Positions 49,011 through 58,730 of a DNA stretch of 64,000 nt are shown here, piece by piece. The number at the start of each line of letters is the position of its first letter. The stretch's first letter is position 1. The notes beneath the pieces are model-generated. The model did no database searches. It worked only from the letters and a program-made list of their open reading frames with translations, and was not told the origin of the DNA. This DNA is from Acanthopleura granulata (taxonomy: Eukaryota > Mollusca > Polyplacophora > Chitonida > Chitonidae). The stretch lies in the NCBI GenBank assembly GCA_016165875.1, contig JABBOT010000002.1:28224265-28288264 (forward strand). Direction: 5' to 3'. The position numbers and the translations under genes were made by a program.

Positions 49011-51934
49011 CCTTACGTCAGCGTAGTTTGTTATGATCTGGTACGCACCACACACCCTTCATCCTACTTAGACGTCTCATAAAACAATAATCTACAGCTT
49101 TCAGTTTCGATATGGTACCACACAGCCTTCACACTACTCAAAGGTCCCACTGAAGAATCCAATAACCAGTTACGATCCGGTATCACACGCCATTCACCTT
49201 ACTTAGGCGTCTCATATAACAATACTCTACAGCCATCAGTTACGATTTGGTATCAAACAGCATTCACCCTACCCAAACGTCACATACAATAATGCAATAA
49301 CCAGTCACGATATGGTATCAAACATCATTCACCTTACTTAGACGTCTCATACAACAATACTCTACCGCAACCAGTTACGATATGGTACCACACAGTATTT
49401 ACCCTACTCATACAACAATGCAATAACCAGTTACGATCTGGTATCACACATCATTCACCTTACTTAGGCGTCTCACGCAAGAATACTCCAAAGCAACCAG
49501 TTACGATATGGTACCACACAGCATTCACCCTACTCATACAACAATGCAATAACCAGTTACGATCTGGTAGAACACAGCATTCACCCTACTCATACAACAA
49601 TGCAATAACCAGTCACTATCTGGTATCATACTCCATTCACCTTACTTAGGCGTCTCACACAAGAATACTCCAAAGCAACCAGTTACGATATGGTACCACA
49701 CAGCATTCACCCTACTCAAACGCCTCACACAACAAAACTGTACAGTAACCAAGTACGATCTGGTGTCACAAACTCTTCACCCTACTCAAACCCTACTCAT
49801 TCAACAATACAATAGCCAATAACGATCTGGTATCAAACACCATTTACCTTACTTAGACGTTCCATAAAACAACCCAGTAACAAGTTACGATCTGGTATCA
49901 TAATTCCATTCACCTTACTCGATGTTTCAGATAAGAATACTCCACTTCAACGAAATGGTACCACACAACATTCACCCTACTCAAGCGCCTCACACAACAA
50001 TAGTTGTACTTACATGTCTCATACAACAATACTCTACTGCAATCAGTTGCGATATGATACCAAAAAGCCTTCACCCTACTCGTACAACAATCCAATAACC
50101 AGTTACGATCTGGTATCACACACCATTCATCTTGCTCAGACGCCATATACAACAATACTCTACAGCAATCAGTCACGATATGGTACCAAACAACCTTCAT
50201 CTCATTCAGACGTCTCATACAATAATACAACAACCAGTTACGATTTGGTATCAGACACCCTTCACTCTACTCAAACTCCTAATACAACAATACTGTACAG
50301 TAACCAGTTACGATTTGGTGTTACATAGCCTTCATTCTCTCCAGATGTTCCATACATCATGACAATAACCAGTTACGATATGATAGTATACAGCTATCAC
50401 ACTACTCAAACGTCTCATAAAACAATACAATAACCAGTTACGATCTGGTATCACACAGCCTTCACGCTACTCAAACGCCTCACAGAACAACACTGTACAG
50501 TAACCAGTTACGACCTGATGTCACAGAGCCTTCATCCTGTTCAGACGCCTCATACATCAGTGCCATAACCAGTTACGATCTGGTATCACACACCATTCAC
50601 TTTACCAAATGTCTCATACAACAGTACTCCACAGCAACCTGTTACGATATGGTACCAAACAGCCCTCATCCTACTCAGGCGTCATATACAACAATATAAT
50701 AAACAGTTACGATATGGTACCGATCAGCCTTAATCCTACTCAAACGTCTCATAAAACAGTACAATAATCAGTTACAACAACCACATATCACCTTGCTTAA
50801 ATGTCTCATACAACAATACTCTACAACAATCAGTTACGATATGTTACCAAACAGCCCTCACCCTTCTCAGACGCCCCGTACAGCAATGCAATAACCAGTT
50901 ACGATATGGTATCACACAACATATATCTTACTTAAATGTCTCATACAACAATACTCTACAATAATCAGTTACGATATGGTACCAAACAGCCCTCATCCTA
51001 CTCAGGCGTCATATACAACAATATAATAAACAGTTACGATATGGTACCGATCAGCCTTAATCCTACTCAAACGTCTCATAAAACAGTACAATAATCAGTT
51101 ACAACAACCACATATCACCTTGCTTAAATGTCTCATACAACAATACTCTACAACAATCAGTTACGATATGTTACCAAACAGCCCTCACCCTTCTCAGACG
51201 CCCCGTACAGCAATGCAATAACCAGTTACGATATGGTATCACACAACATATATCTTACTTAAATGTCTCATACAACAATACTCTACAATAATCAGTTACG
51301 ATATGTTACCAAACAGCCCTCACCCTCCTCAGACGCCCCGTACAACAATGCAATAACCAGTTACGATATGGTATCACACAACATATCTCTTACTTAAATG
51401 TCTCATACAACAATACTCTACAATAATCAGTTACGATATGGTACCAAACAGCCCTCACCCTTCTCAGACGCCCCGTACAACAATGCAATAACCAGTTACG
51501 ATATGGTATCACACAACATATATCTTACTTAAATGTCTCATACAACAATACTCTACAATAATCAGTTACGATATGGTACCAAACAGCCCTCACCCTTCTC
51601 AGACGCCCCGTACAACAATGCAATAACCAGTTACGATATGGTATCACACAACATATATCTTACTTAAATGTCTCATACAACAATACTCTACAATAATCAG
51701 TTACGATATGGTACCAAACAGCCCCCACCCTACTCAGACGTCATATACAACAATACAATAACCAGTTACGATCTGGTATCACACTCCATTCACCTTACTT
51801 AGATGTCTCATACAACAATGCTCTACAACAATCAGTTACGATATGGTACCAAACAGAACTCACCCTACTCATACGTCCAACAATGCACTGTGAAGTTACG
51901 ATCTGGTATCAAATAGCATTCATCTTACTGAGAC
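49011..51934. repeat. Large satellite array with 135-bp dimeric unit, block 1
   Basis: Monomers of about 65 and 70 bases alternate. One type begins CAGTTACGATATGGTACCAA and ends CAACAATGCAATAAC, the other begins CAGTTACGATATGGTATCAC and ends ACTCTACAATAAT. Between 51,293 and 51,833 the 135-base dimer recurs exactly at 51,293, 51,428, 51,563 and 51,698. A 327-base segment at 50,641-50,967 recurs at 50,968-51,294 with no difference that I can see. The left part (49.0-50.6 kb) is more diverged. No transcript or protein is suggested. Open frames up to 107 codons here are repeat-derived. Confidence 0.97.
50641..51294. repeat. Apparently identical 327-bp tandem duplication inside the satellite
   Basis: Copy 1 is 50,641-50,967 and copy 2 is 50,968-51,294. 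Both contain the unusual variant with GTTACAACAACCACATATCA, which lacks the usual GATATGGTA core. I found no base difference by eye. This marks a very recent unequal exchange, or an assembly artefact. Confidence 0.85.
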
Positions 51935-52222
51935 ATTTGATGGCGTGATCCGGTAAATAGAGGAGACTGTCTTTCAGTCGCAAGGGCACAAAACGTCAAT
52001 CCCAGCCTTAGACAGGGAATTTGCACTCACTGTTCGTGGGAACTTTGTGACAGTATTTTGTGGTGGACTACTGTGTGCACAGTTTAAGGTTCGTCGAAGA
52101 CCACTTGCCTTCCATCGATATGGGGTGCACATCTGTACGCCCGGTGTCCTCTTTCCACGACACTCACTGCCATATGAAACAACATGGAATATGGCATTAA
52201 ATAATTATTAAACCAAATCAAA
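51935..52222 (+). mobile_element. SINE family 2, full-length copy inside the satellite
   Basis: The head holds an A-box-like TGGCGTGATCCGG (51,941-51,953) and a B-box-like ACGTCAATCCC (51,993-52,003), spaced as in a tRNA gene. The body is unrelated to SINE family 1. The tail is CATTAAATAATTATTAAACC followed by AAATCAAATTAAACCAA. Satellite monomers lie on both sides. No protein is encoded. The element resembles tRNA-derived SINEs in layout, but I cannot name the family. Confidence 0.75.
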
Positions 52223-52930
52223 TTAAACCAACAATACGTCAGCGTAGTTTGTTATGATCTGGTACGCACCACACACCCTTCATCCTACTTAGACGTCTCA
52301 TACAACATTACTCTACAGCAATCAGTTACGATATGGTACCACACAGCCTTCAGCCTACTCAGACGTCCGATACAACAATACCATAACCAGTTACGATCTG
52401 GTATTACATTCCATTCACCTTACTTAGATGTCTCATACAACAATATTCCACTGTAACCAGTTACGATCTGGTACCATACAGACTTCTCCCTACTCAAACG
52501 CCTCATACAGCAATACGCTAACCATTACTATCTGGTATCACACACCATTCACCCTACTTGAACGTCACATAAAACAATACTCTACAGTAACCAGTTGCGA
52601 TCTGGTGCCACACAGCCTTCATCTTATTCGGACGTCACATACAACAATACATTACCCAGTTACGATCTGGTATCACACAGCCGTCAGCCCAGTAAGATGC
52701 CTCATACAGTACTACTCTACAGTAACCAGCACCTTACGATCTCGTACCACACACATGCCCGTCTATTTAAATACATCACACCAGTACTCAACGGTAATCA
52801 CAAAGACGCTAGCCAAGGAAAATGTTTCATTCATCAGAAGTCTAAATAACCGGTTACGATATGGTATCTTATAGCACGATGCCCAGTCAGATGTCTCAAC
52901 CAGCAGTAGTCTACAGCAACCAATTAAGTT
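52223..52930. repeat. Satellite array, block 2
   Basis: The first about 65 bases, with ACGTCAGCGTAGTTTGTTAT and GGTACGCACCACACACCC, repeat the start of block 1 at 49,012. Then about nine monomers of the same family follow with increasing divergence to CCGGTTACGATATGGTATCT near 52,850 and a last eroded copy near 52,920. The 148-codon open frame across this block is a repeat product. Confidence 0.93.
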
Positions 52931-54122
52931 ATTTTCTTCCCTTGGTTGGCTGCAGAGTGAAATAGTTTTGATTATAGCCTTATCACGTTTTTCTCCACTC
53001 TCCCACGAGCTTGATCAATTAATAGTCACCAGGTGTTCAAGAACTGAATTTTTCTGGGCAGAACTGATGAATCAGTTTCGGACATTTTAAAATAATGCAT
53101 AAGTGCATAAGACTTCAACAGGACATTTTCCAATATTTTCAGAAAAGTTTGTACTATATATACTATGTCAGTAATGTGCTATATTTCTGATACTTAAATC
53201 TATCTGATAATAGCTCCAAACTATACATAGATGTAAATGATGGTTTTATTTCCATTCTTCTAGGTTTGTCGGTATAGCCCGGCATATTACTTGAACTGTT
53301 AGTTGAACAGTTCAGTCTGAAGACTGATGGAAGGAGGCCGCTATATATGTTCTATATATATACTAGTTGGGTAAATCATATGGAAGAATTAGCAAGATTC
53401 GCCTAGAGGTACACTTCGGGTATGGTGTTTGTGAATGCGCATGTCTTCCATTAAATTATTACACTGATGACTAGACTACACCAACGACAACTTGCGTGAC
53501 GATATAAGGAGAAAGAAGAGAGATGCACTTTGAATCCACAGACTCAGTGGTTTTGTGTAGAGCGATTGCCATTTCTGGCGTGTAGTCTTTCACAACAGCT
53601 TTTGTTTTGTTTGTTTTTTTTTTGTCGTTTGTATTTTTTTTTTGCGACATATAGATATGGAATTTCACCCTGTTTACTTTAAGGTCTTAAATATCGCTCC
53701 ACTGCCTACGGGAACTTTAAGTAGACCGGTGCCGTAAAGGCGAAAGTTTTTTCAAGGAAACTAAACATGGCTTTTATTTTCATTTTTTTCTTTATACCTT
53801 CTGATAGGTAAACATCCCAACCAATGAGCAGCGCAGACATTTTAAAAGAGAGAATGTATTTTGACCAATAAAGATGTCTGAACCAGACTGCAAGTTTAAT
53901 GTACCAGTACTGTTCATAACGAGAAACACGTTTCATTTCTTCCCATTATATAACGGTGCAAGATCTTGCCTCCCCCAGCAGCGTTTTCGTCTTTCACGTA
54001 TTCAAGATTAGCCAAGCCAGGCTGATAATGCCCTGCGCCACAGAATCACACCTATATTAGCTTGACCTGTCACGTGGAGTGTCTCAAGAGAGCTGCTCTA
54101 TGATTGGTAGGCCAGTACTGGT
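52931..54122. other. No gene seen
   Basis: A+T-rich unique sequence with short T runs at 53,610-53,642. No repeat family or coding signal is supported. Confidence 0.6.
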
Positions 54123-54285
54123 GACACAGATCTTTCGGATAATCGTAAACACCAAACGTTTGAAGTCCCAAAGTGCGGGTATTGCTTTCGCGACGCTCAT
54201 CATGTCACCACTCAACAACGAGTGCAAACTGTGTTTATGAGGGGATTGATTCCTTCCGTTACTTACAGAAAAATGAAAAGATGGA
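54123..54285 (+). pseudogene. Possible decayed C2H2 zinc-finger fragment
   Basis: In one frame the peptide contains VPKCGYCFRDAHHVTTQQRV followed by QT. CGYC fits the C-X2-C pair. TTQQRVQT has the H-X3-H spacing of a finger with both histidines changed to glutamine, each one base away from a histidine codon. Three residues are missing between the second cysteine and the phenylalanine. Upstream, LSDNRKHQTFE looks like a finger end and linker. The frame ends in TAG after RWK. The match is suggestive only. Confidence 0.3.
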
Positions 54286-54504
54286 AATAGGAACTGATTT
54301 TAGACACATAAGCCCTTACAGATTTAAAATGGAGCCAGTGATTGCCCCTTACTCTTTGACGTGAGTAGGATTGCTGGATGTTACAGAGCTCCAGATAAGT
54401 AAGCAATACCGGTGTTGATTACAACTGGAGACGGTTGGCTGCCTGTCGACGCGATTGGCTGTTGTCCCTCCACTATATGTACATGTTTCCCGTTCAACAA
54501 GGAA

Positions 54505-54671
54505 GACGGGTTATATAATATTCAAAACTGAAGACAAAAGTGTGAAGAAATGGCGACAGTAAAAATATCGGATTTCTTCCTTGTGAGTAATTATCGCGTG
54601 GATGCATCTCATTTAAGACTGTGTGCCAAGGTCTCAATGGTGGATTTCTGTCTTGTGAAGATGGTGGTGTA
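54505..54671 (+). promoter_or_regulatory. Putative TATA promoter with short open frame
   Basis: Two inverted CCAAT-type words (GGTTGGCTG, GATTGGCTG) at about 54,430-54,465 precede a TATA-like GTTATATAATA (54,509-54,519). An ATG in good context (AGAAATGGC) follows at 54,549, about 40 bases downstream. Its frame gives 40 codons (start MATVKISDFFL) and ends in TAA at 54,671. A donor-like GTGAGT lies at 54,582, so the ATG could belong to a short first exon. Nothing proves transcription. Confidence 0.25.
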
Positions 54672-55030
54672 AGATTACAAAAGAAGGGAAATGAGCAGTG
54701 TAAGATTCCTGACACGGATCGCTGCTTGAAGTCACGTGATACCATTGTTTCTTTGTGTCATTGCTTGTCTTTGCATGAAAGGTTTGCCATTAAAGACAAG
54801 TTCACTTGAAGTACAGGTGGTCAGAACCAGCCACGTGAGATTCAAACTTGCATTTAGTACGAAAAAAGAACGCAGTAAGATTCTTGACGCGAACAGCAAC
54901 TTCAAGTCGAGTGAGAAAATTGTTTCTTTGCGCTATAGCTTGGCTTGTCATGACAGAATTGACAATGAACAGAAAGCTTCACGAGAGTTACACTTGCTTA
55001 ATATCAGCCATGCGAGATCCAACCACTTTA
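54640..55030 (+). repeat. Coding-like direct repeat, about 175-bp period
   Basis: The segment at about 54,698-54,845 is repeated, diverged, at about 54,872-55,023. Shared words are GTAAGATTC(C/T)TGACG, (A/G)TTGTTTCTTTG(T/C)G, GCTTGTC and GCCA(C/T)G(T/C)GAGAT. In the matching frame the peptides align as KIPDTDRCLKSRDTIVSL and KILDANSNFKSSEKIVSL, with KSxxxIVSL conserved. Conservation at the peptide level suggests descent from a coding repeat, but stops and frame changes occur and no domain is recognised. Confidence 0.5.
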
Positions 55031-56536
55031 TTTGATCTTCCCTCACTTAAAAATGTGTTCATGCAACGCCACCAAAACCACAGTGGATAAAAATGGTAAA
55101 ATTTTTATTAGAAACATGCCTTAGTCCGTGTAAAGTCGGCCATATCAAGGTCAGAATCGTCACGTTTTCCCGGATAGTGTTTTGGGAAGCTGTTGTTTCC
55201 GTACTTCTGGTACGTATGACAGGTTGCCTAATGTGGACCGGGTGGATAACGTGCGACCGCAGTCCGACTCCGGATGAGTTCATCCTGCCATTACACACAC
55301 ACTTTCTCTACCACAGGCAAAATAAACACAGGCTTCTGGGAGAGGCGAATCACCAGTTCCCAGGACAACAGCTTTACATGGCTCTCTGCAGTTTGGCGCC
55401 TTCATGACAGTTTTACTGTTAGAGGATGTAAAGGCCAGCGTACATCCACGAAGGCGTGACTAACATAGTATAACAAACTTACGTCAATCAAAGAATAAAT
55501 CATCTAGTTTCAGCATCTCCTGTTATCAGAAATGTAACGGTGCATCTGTCTTTGCCATTTCCGGCGTCGAGATGAGATATACAATATCGTGTTTTGAGCG
55601 TTCTTATTTTAGTTTGGCATTAACACGAATATAAGGTTTCTACCAGATTAGACAACGGCCTATCCATTTTACCCTACAAAGACCGGATTATATTGTTCTG
55701 ATATGCGTATCGGAGATAAGGCTAGCGTGGAAATGTCCACGCAATATATAGTGTTAGTGTCAGCGGGCAATCGATCACCATCAGACAGAGTGCGCAGCGT
55801 ACAGCCGCCACCATGTCGTCACTGCGCTCAGCAGCTACACATCTATATGACCTCAGCCCTTAATATGGTCTACACGAAATAAAGAAATAAATCGTACACA
55901 AAATGTTTATGTGTTCGCCAATTTCACGTGTTCGCCAATTCGCAACATTCGTTTACGGTATAAAACGCAATTACTTGGAATTAATTGGTTAAGAATTGAG
56001 GAGATGTGATTGTAAGTCTTCCATACCGTAATCATGTGAAATTCTAGGTAGAGCAGTTACACAAACTGTCCACCATATGATATATTGGCTTAAACGTTTT
56101 GGCGAGAGAAGGAAGAAAAATGGCGAAAACTCGCCCACAACTACTTATGATGCATGAAGGTGACTTTTTCAACGAAGCCGTATCAAATTATTATAGACAA
56201 CCACAAGCCAACACAAACACATTTAATTATACATGGCAAGAGAAGCTGATCGTAACATCACACTTTTATATCGAGAATAAATGGCTCTATATTTATAACC
56301 CGAACACTGAGCACTTAACACCAAGCAGCTGCTCACGTTCGGTATCCATGGAAACCATTACGTAGACAGCTAGACAGTGTTTTCCGTGATTTACGAAACT
56401 GATCGACGATTCCGATTCGAGAAGTGTTGAAAGAGTTACCTCCCTGTAAATGAATCATTTACCAGTAAACACATGAACTCCCCATAGCTTGGCGAGCACT
56501 GTTCCCTGAGTTTTCTTCAGCAGTTCTTATTGCTCA
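55031..56536. other. No gene supported; contains one Kozak micro-ORF
   Basis: Mixed-composition unique DNA. Open frames at 55,093-55,407 and 56,099-56,365 have no recognisable domain. The only notable site is the micro-ORF at 55,813. Confidence 0.55.
55813..55863 (+). CDS. 16-codon micro-ORF with ideal Kozak context
   Basis: The ATG at 55,813 is preceded by GCCGCCACC, an exact match to the vertebrate Kozak consensus. The frame encodes MSSLRSAATHLYDLSP and stops at TAA (55,861-55,863). A TATATA lies at 55,745, about 70 bases upstream. No downstream splice donor is obvious. It could be an upstream ORF, a micropeptide or a chance match. Confidence 0.2.
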   Translation: MSSLRSAATHLYDLSP

Positions 56537-56870
56537 AATACCACATGTCCAATCATTTGTATTAAGACTTCGACAAACATTTGAAAACTTAACATTGTTC
56601 TTAACGGTAATTGCTTTCTGAATTAAGCATCAAACACCTACGAACATTATGTTAAAATTTCGATATAGGTTTGAATACTTAATGATGTTCTTAATCCTAA
56701 TTAGTTTCTATATAAATGAATATCCAAGCACACTGTGTTAAAATTTGGACAGACATTTGAACACTTAGCAATGTCCTTCGCTCTGATTAGTTTCTGAATA
56801 AAGTCTGTAATACCACATGTCCAAACATTTTGTTAAAATTTCCACCAAACATTTGAACTCTCACCATGAA
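56537..56870. repeat. About 90-bp tandem repeat, 3.6 diverged copies
   Basis: Units contain TACCACATGTCCAA(T/A)CAT, TGTTAAAATTT(C/G), ACA(A/G)ACATTTGAA, ACTTA(A/G)CAATGT and TAATTAGTTTCTGAATAAA. They start at about 56,545, 56,630, 56,720 and 56,810. Divergence is substantial. No open frame is associated. Confidence 0.85.
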
Positions 56871-57160
56871 TGATAAATCGTATATATCTCCCCTAGCTCA
56901 AAACTCAATGCAGACAAAACATGTAGACATTCTCACACCGATTCGACCTGGCGCGCATTAGGTGGCGTGTCTTAACTTATGATTACAATGTGGGGACGGG
57001 CACGTATATGTATTTAACAGTACATTATCTCAATAATGTCCTACAAAGGCCGATTCATACATTCACGATATAAATTCGTAACACAAAACCACCATATTAC
57101 CACGGGAAGAGATACCAGCACGTATATTTTTTAAAAAGTCGGTCCATGGTTTGTAAGGAA
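56871..57160. other. No gene seen
   Basis: Unique sequence between the 90-bp repeat and the nested SINEs. No feature is supported. Confidence 0.6.
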
Positions 57161-57164
57161 TACT

Positions 57165-57691
57165 TTTAGCTGGCCTATGGGACAGTGGTTAGCGTAATGA
57201 CTCGGGTGCCTCTCAACAATGCTGTCGCTGTGAGTTGAAGCCCTGCTCTCGCTGGCTTCCTCTCCGGCCCGGTGGCCTGGTGCTTGGAGCGTCCGCCTCG
57301 AGATTTGGAAATACCGCACACTTGGTATTTGTTGCTGCTTGGCGCTCAGCACCGAGGGGTTACAACAAAGAAAGGGGACTGGTCTGCTCGGCGTCGGCAT
57401 AATGTGACTGGGTGCGGTGTCATATCTGGTGTCTTCGGCATGATGTTTCAGCGGTCGCAGCGCTTAGGCGGCATGGACTCGCCCTGCTACGAAAAGACAC
57501 AATATATATGTATACGCCAGAAGGACTCCTCGTCGTCGAATGATTGAAACATTGTTATGACGTTAAATCCCAAGCACTTACTCACTCACTCCTCTCCGGC
57601 CGTACGAGGGAAGGTCTGCAAGCGACATGCGGATGGTCGTGGATTTCCCCGCGCTGCATCATAAAACACCATTCAAATAAATAAATAAATT
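57165..57691 (+). mobile_element. SINE family 1 copy split by another SINE
   Basis: The left part (57,165-57,269) carries the tRNA-like head, a GTCGCTGTGAGTTGAAGCCC B-box region and GCTGGCTTCCTCTCCGGCC. The right part (57,602-57,691) resumes with GTACGAGGGAAGGTCTGC, GGATGGTCGTGGATTTCCCC and ends in AAACACCATTCAAATAAATA. About 75 bases before the tail are deleted. The gap between the parts is filled by a complete SINE of a different family (57,270-57,589). Confidence 0.92.
57270..57589 (+). mobile_element. Inserted SINE of a third family with perfect 12-bp TSD
   Basis: It has a tRNA-like head (GGTGGCCTGGTGCTTGGAGC), then a central region with GTGACTGGGTGCGGTGTCAT and GTGTCTTCGGCATGATGTTT, and the 3' end TTATGACGTTAAATCCCAAG followed by ACTCACTCACT. 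TCCTCTCCGGCC occurs at 57,258-57,269 and again at 57,590-57,601, a perfect target-site duplication made from host SINE sequence. The central and tail motifs recall molluscan SINEs known to me only by memory. The 91-codon open frame across it is not a gene. Confidence 0.92.
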
Positions 57692-57909
57692 TCGCTTGCT
57701 TATTTCATCGGTCACATATTTCATATAAGAGCCTCAACGGTAGAGCGCTGAAGCCCTGGCGTTATCAGCAGAAGATCTGTTAGTGTGATCAGGTTAATAA
57801 TCGCCTTGATCGACAGCTAGAAGATTTCCCATCCCAGTAAATAGAACTATAGACCCTCTTCTGCAAAAAGCCAATGCTTGAAAGTTGCTTCAAACGTCTT
57901 ACCAATATA
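57692..57909. other. No gene seen
   Basis: Short unique spacer between two SINE copies. Confidence 0.6.
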
Positions 57910-58142
57910 TCCGATTTGCGCAGCGCAATGACTCAGGGGCCTCTCACCCATAAGCTCGCTGTGAGTTCAAGTCCAGCTCATGCCGTCTTCCACCTCGGCC
58001 GTAAGTGGGAATGTCTGGCAGCAACCTGTGATTATTCCCAGGTTTTCTCCAGTTCTGACCAGTTCATTTTTTACCATAATGCTGTTGGTCGTCGTATAAG
58101 TGAAATATTATAATATATATAGCGAGAAATTCCAATCAAAAA
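57910..58142 (+). mobile_element. SINE family 1, near full length, diverged
   Basis: Recognisable parts are GCGCAGCGCAATGACTCAGG, the B-box region GAGTTCAAGTCCAGCTCATG, CGGCCGTAAGTGGGAATGTC, ACCATAATGCTGTTGGTCGT and AAGTGAAATATTATAATATA. The tail is CCAATCAAAAAA rather than AAATAAAT. A plus-strand frame here is SINE sequence. Confidence 0.85.
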
Positions 58143-58627
58143 ATTTTTGTCAAAAATAATATTACATGCCTACATTTTTATTCCATGCAACAAAATGGAC
58201 AAAAATGCAGTAACCGGTAATTCTCTTAGAAGTGAGAAATTTTGATAAAAGTGCTTCCATTATTCGTCAGTTTCCCAAACCCTGCGTCCCTTTTAACTAA
58301 ACCCTGCGAGCAGTGAAAGCACCTCTGATTACAACATCAAAAAGAATATATATGCACGGACTTTTGTCATTGCCACAGACGAACTTTAATGTAGATATAA
58401 AATAATATGCACACTAGATAAATTCTGACAACAGCCCAATCAGTTAACACGCGGCAAATAAACTGCTTCTTGTGGCGCGAACATCACGACGATATTAGTG
58501 TCAATAAAAATCCCAAGAGCGAATGTGATGATGGTCATGTTAACAATTTTTATTAATGAAAATCTGATGGTCAGTCTTTTAAGCTTTCCCACTTGACTGT
58601 GTACGTAACTGCACGGTTCACTAGGTG
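58143..58627. other. No gene seen
   Basis: A+T-rich spacer between two SINE copies with no supported feature. Confidence 0.6.
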
Positions 58628-58730
58628 AAAAGCTACCTGGAGATGGTCGAGGGTTTACTCCCGGGGCTCTGCCCTATAAGTGAAATATTCATGAATACGC
58701 TGCAAAACACCAATCAAATAAATAAAAACA
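58628..58730 (+). mobile_element. SINE family 1, internally deleted 3' fragment
   Basis: It contains GGAGATGGTCGAGGGTTTAC, CCCGGGGCTCTGCCC joined directly to TATAAGTGAAATATTC (the CCTCCCACCATAATGC block is missing), then CACCAATCAAATAAATAAA. The internal deletion resembles the one in the copy at 57,165. Confidence 0.8.

Noticed and set aside
52428..52874. 148-codon open frame, the longest in the window
   Set aside because: It is entirely satellite monomers of the 49-53 kb array.
57272..57547. 91-codon open frame
   Set aside because: It is the internal sequence of the inserted SINE, flanked by target-site duplications.
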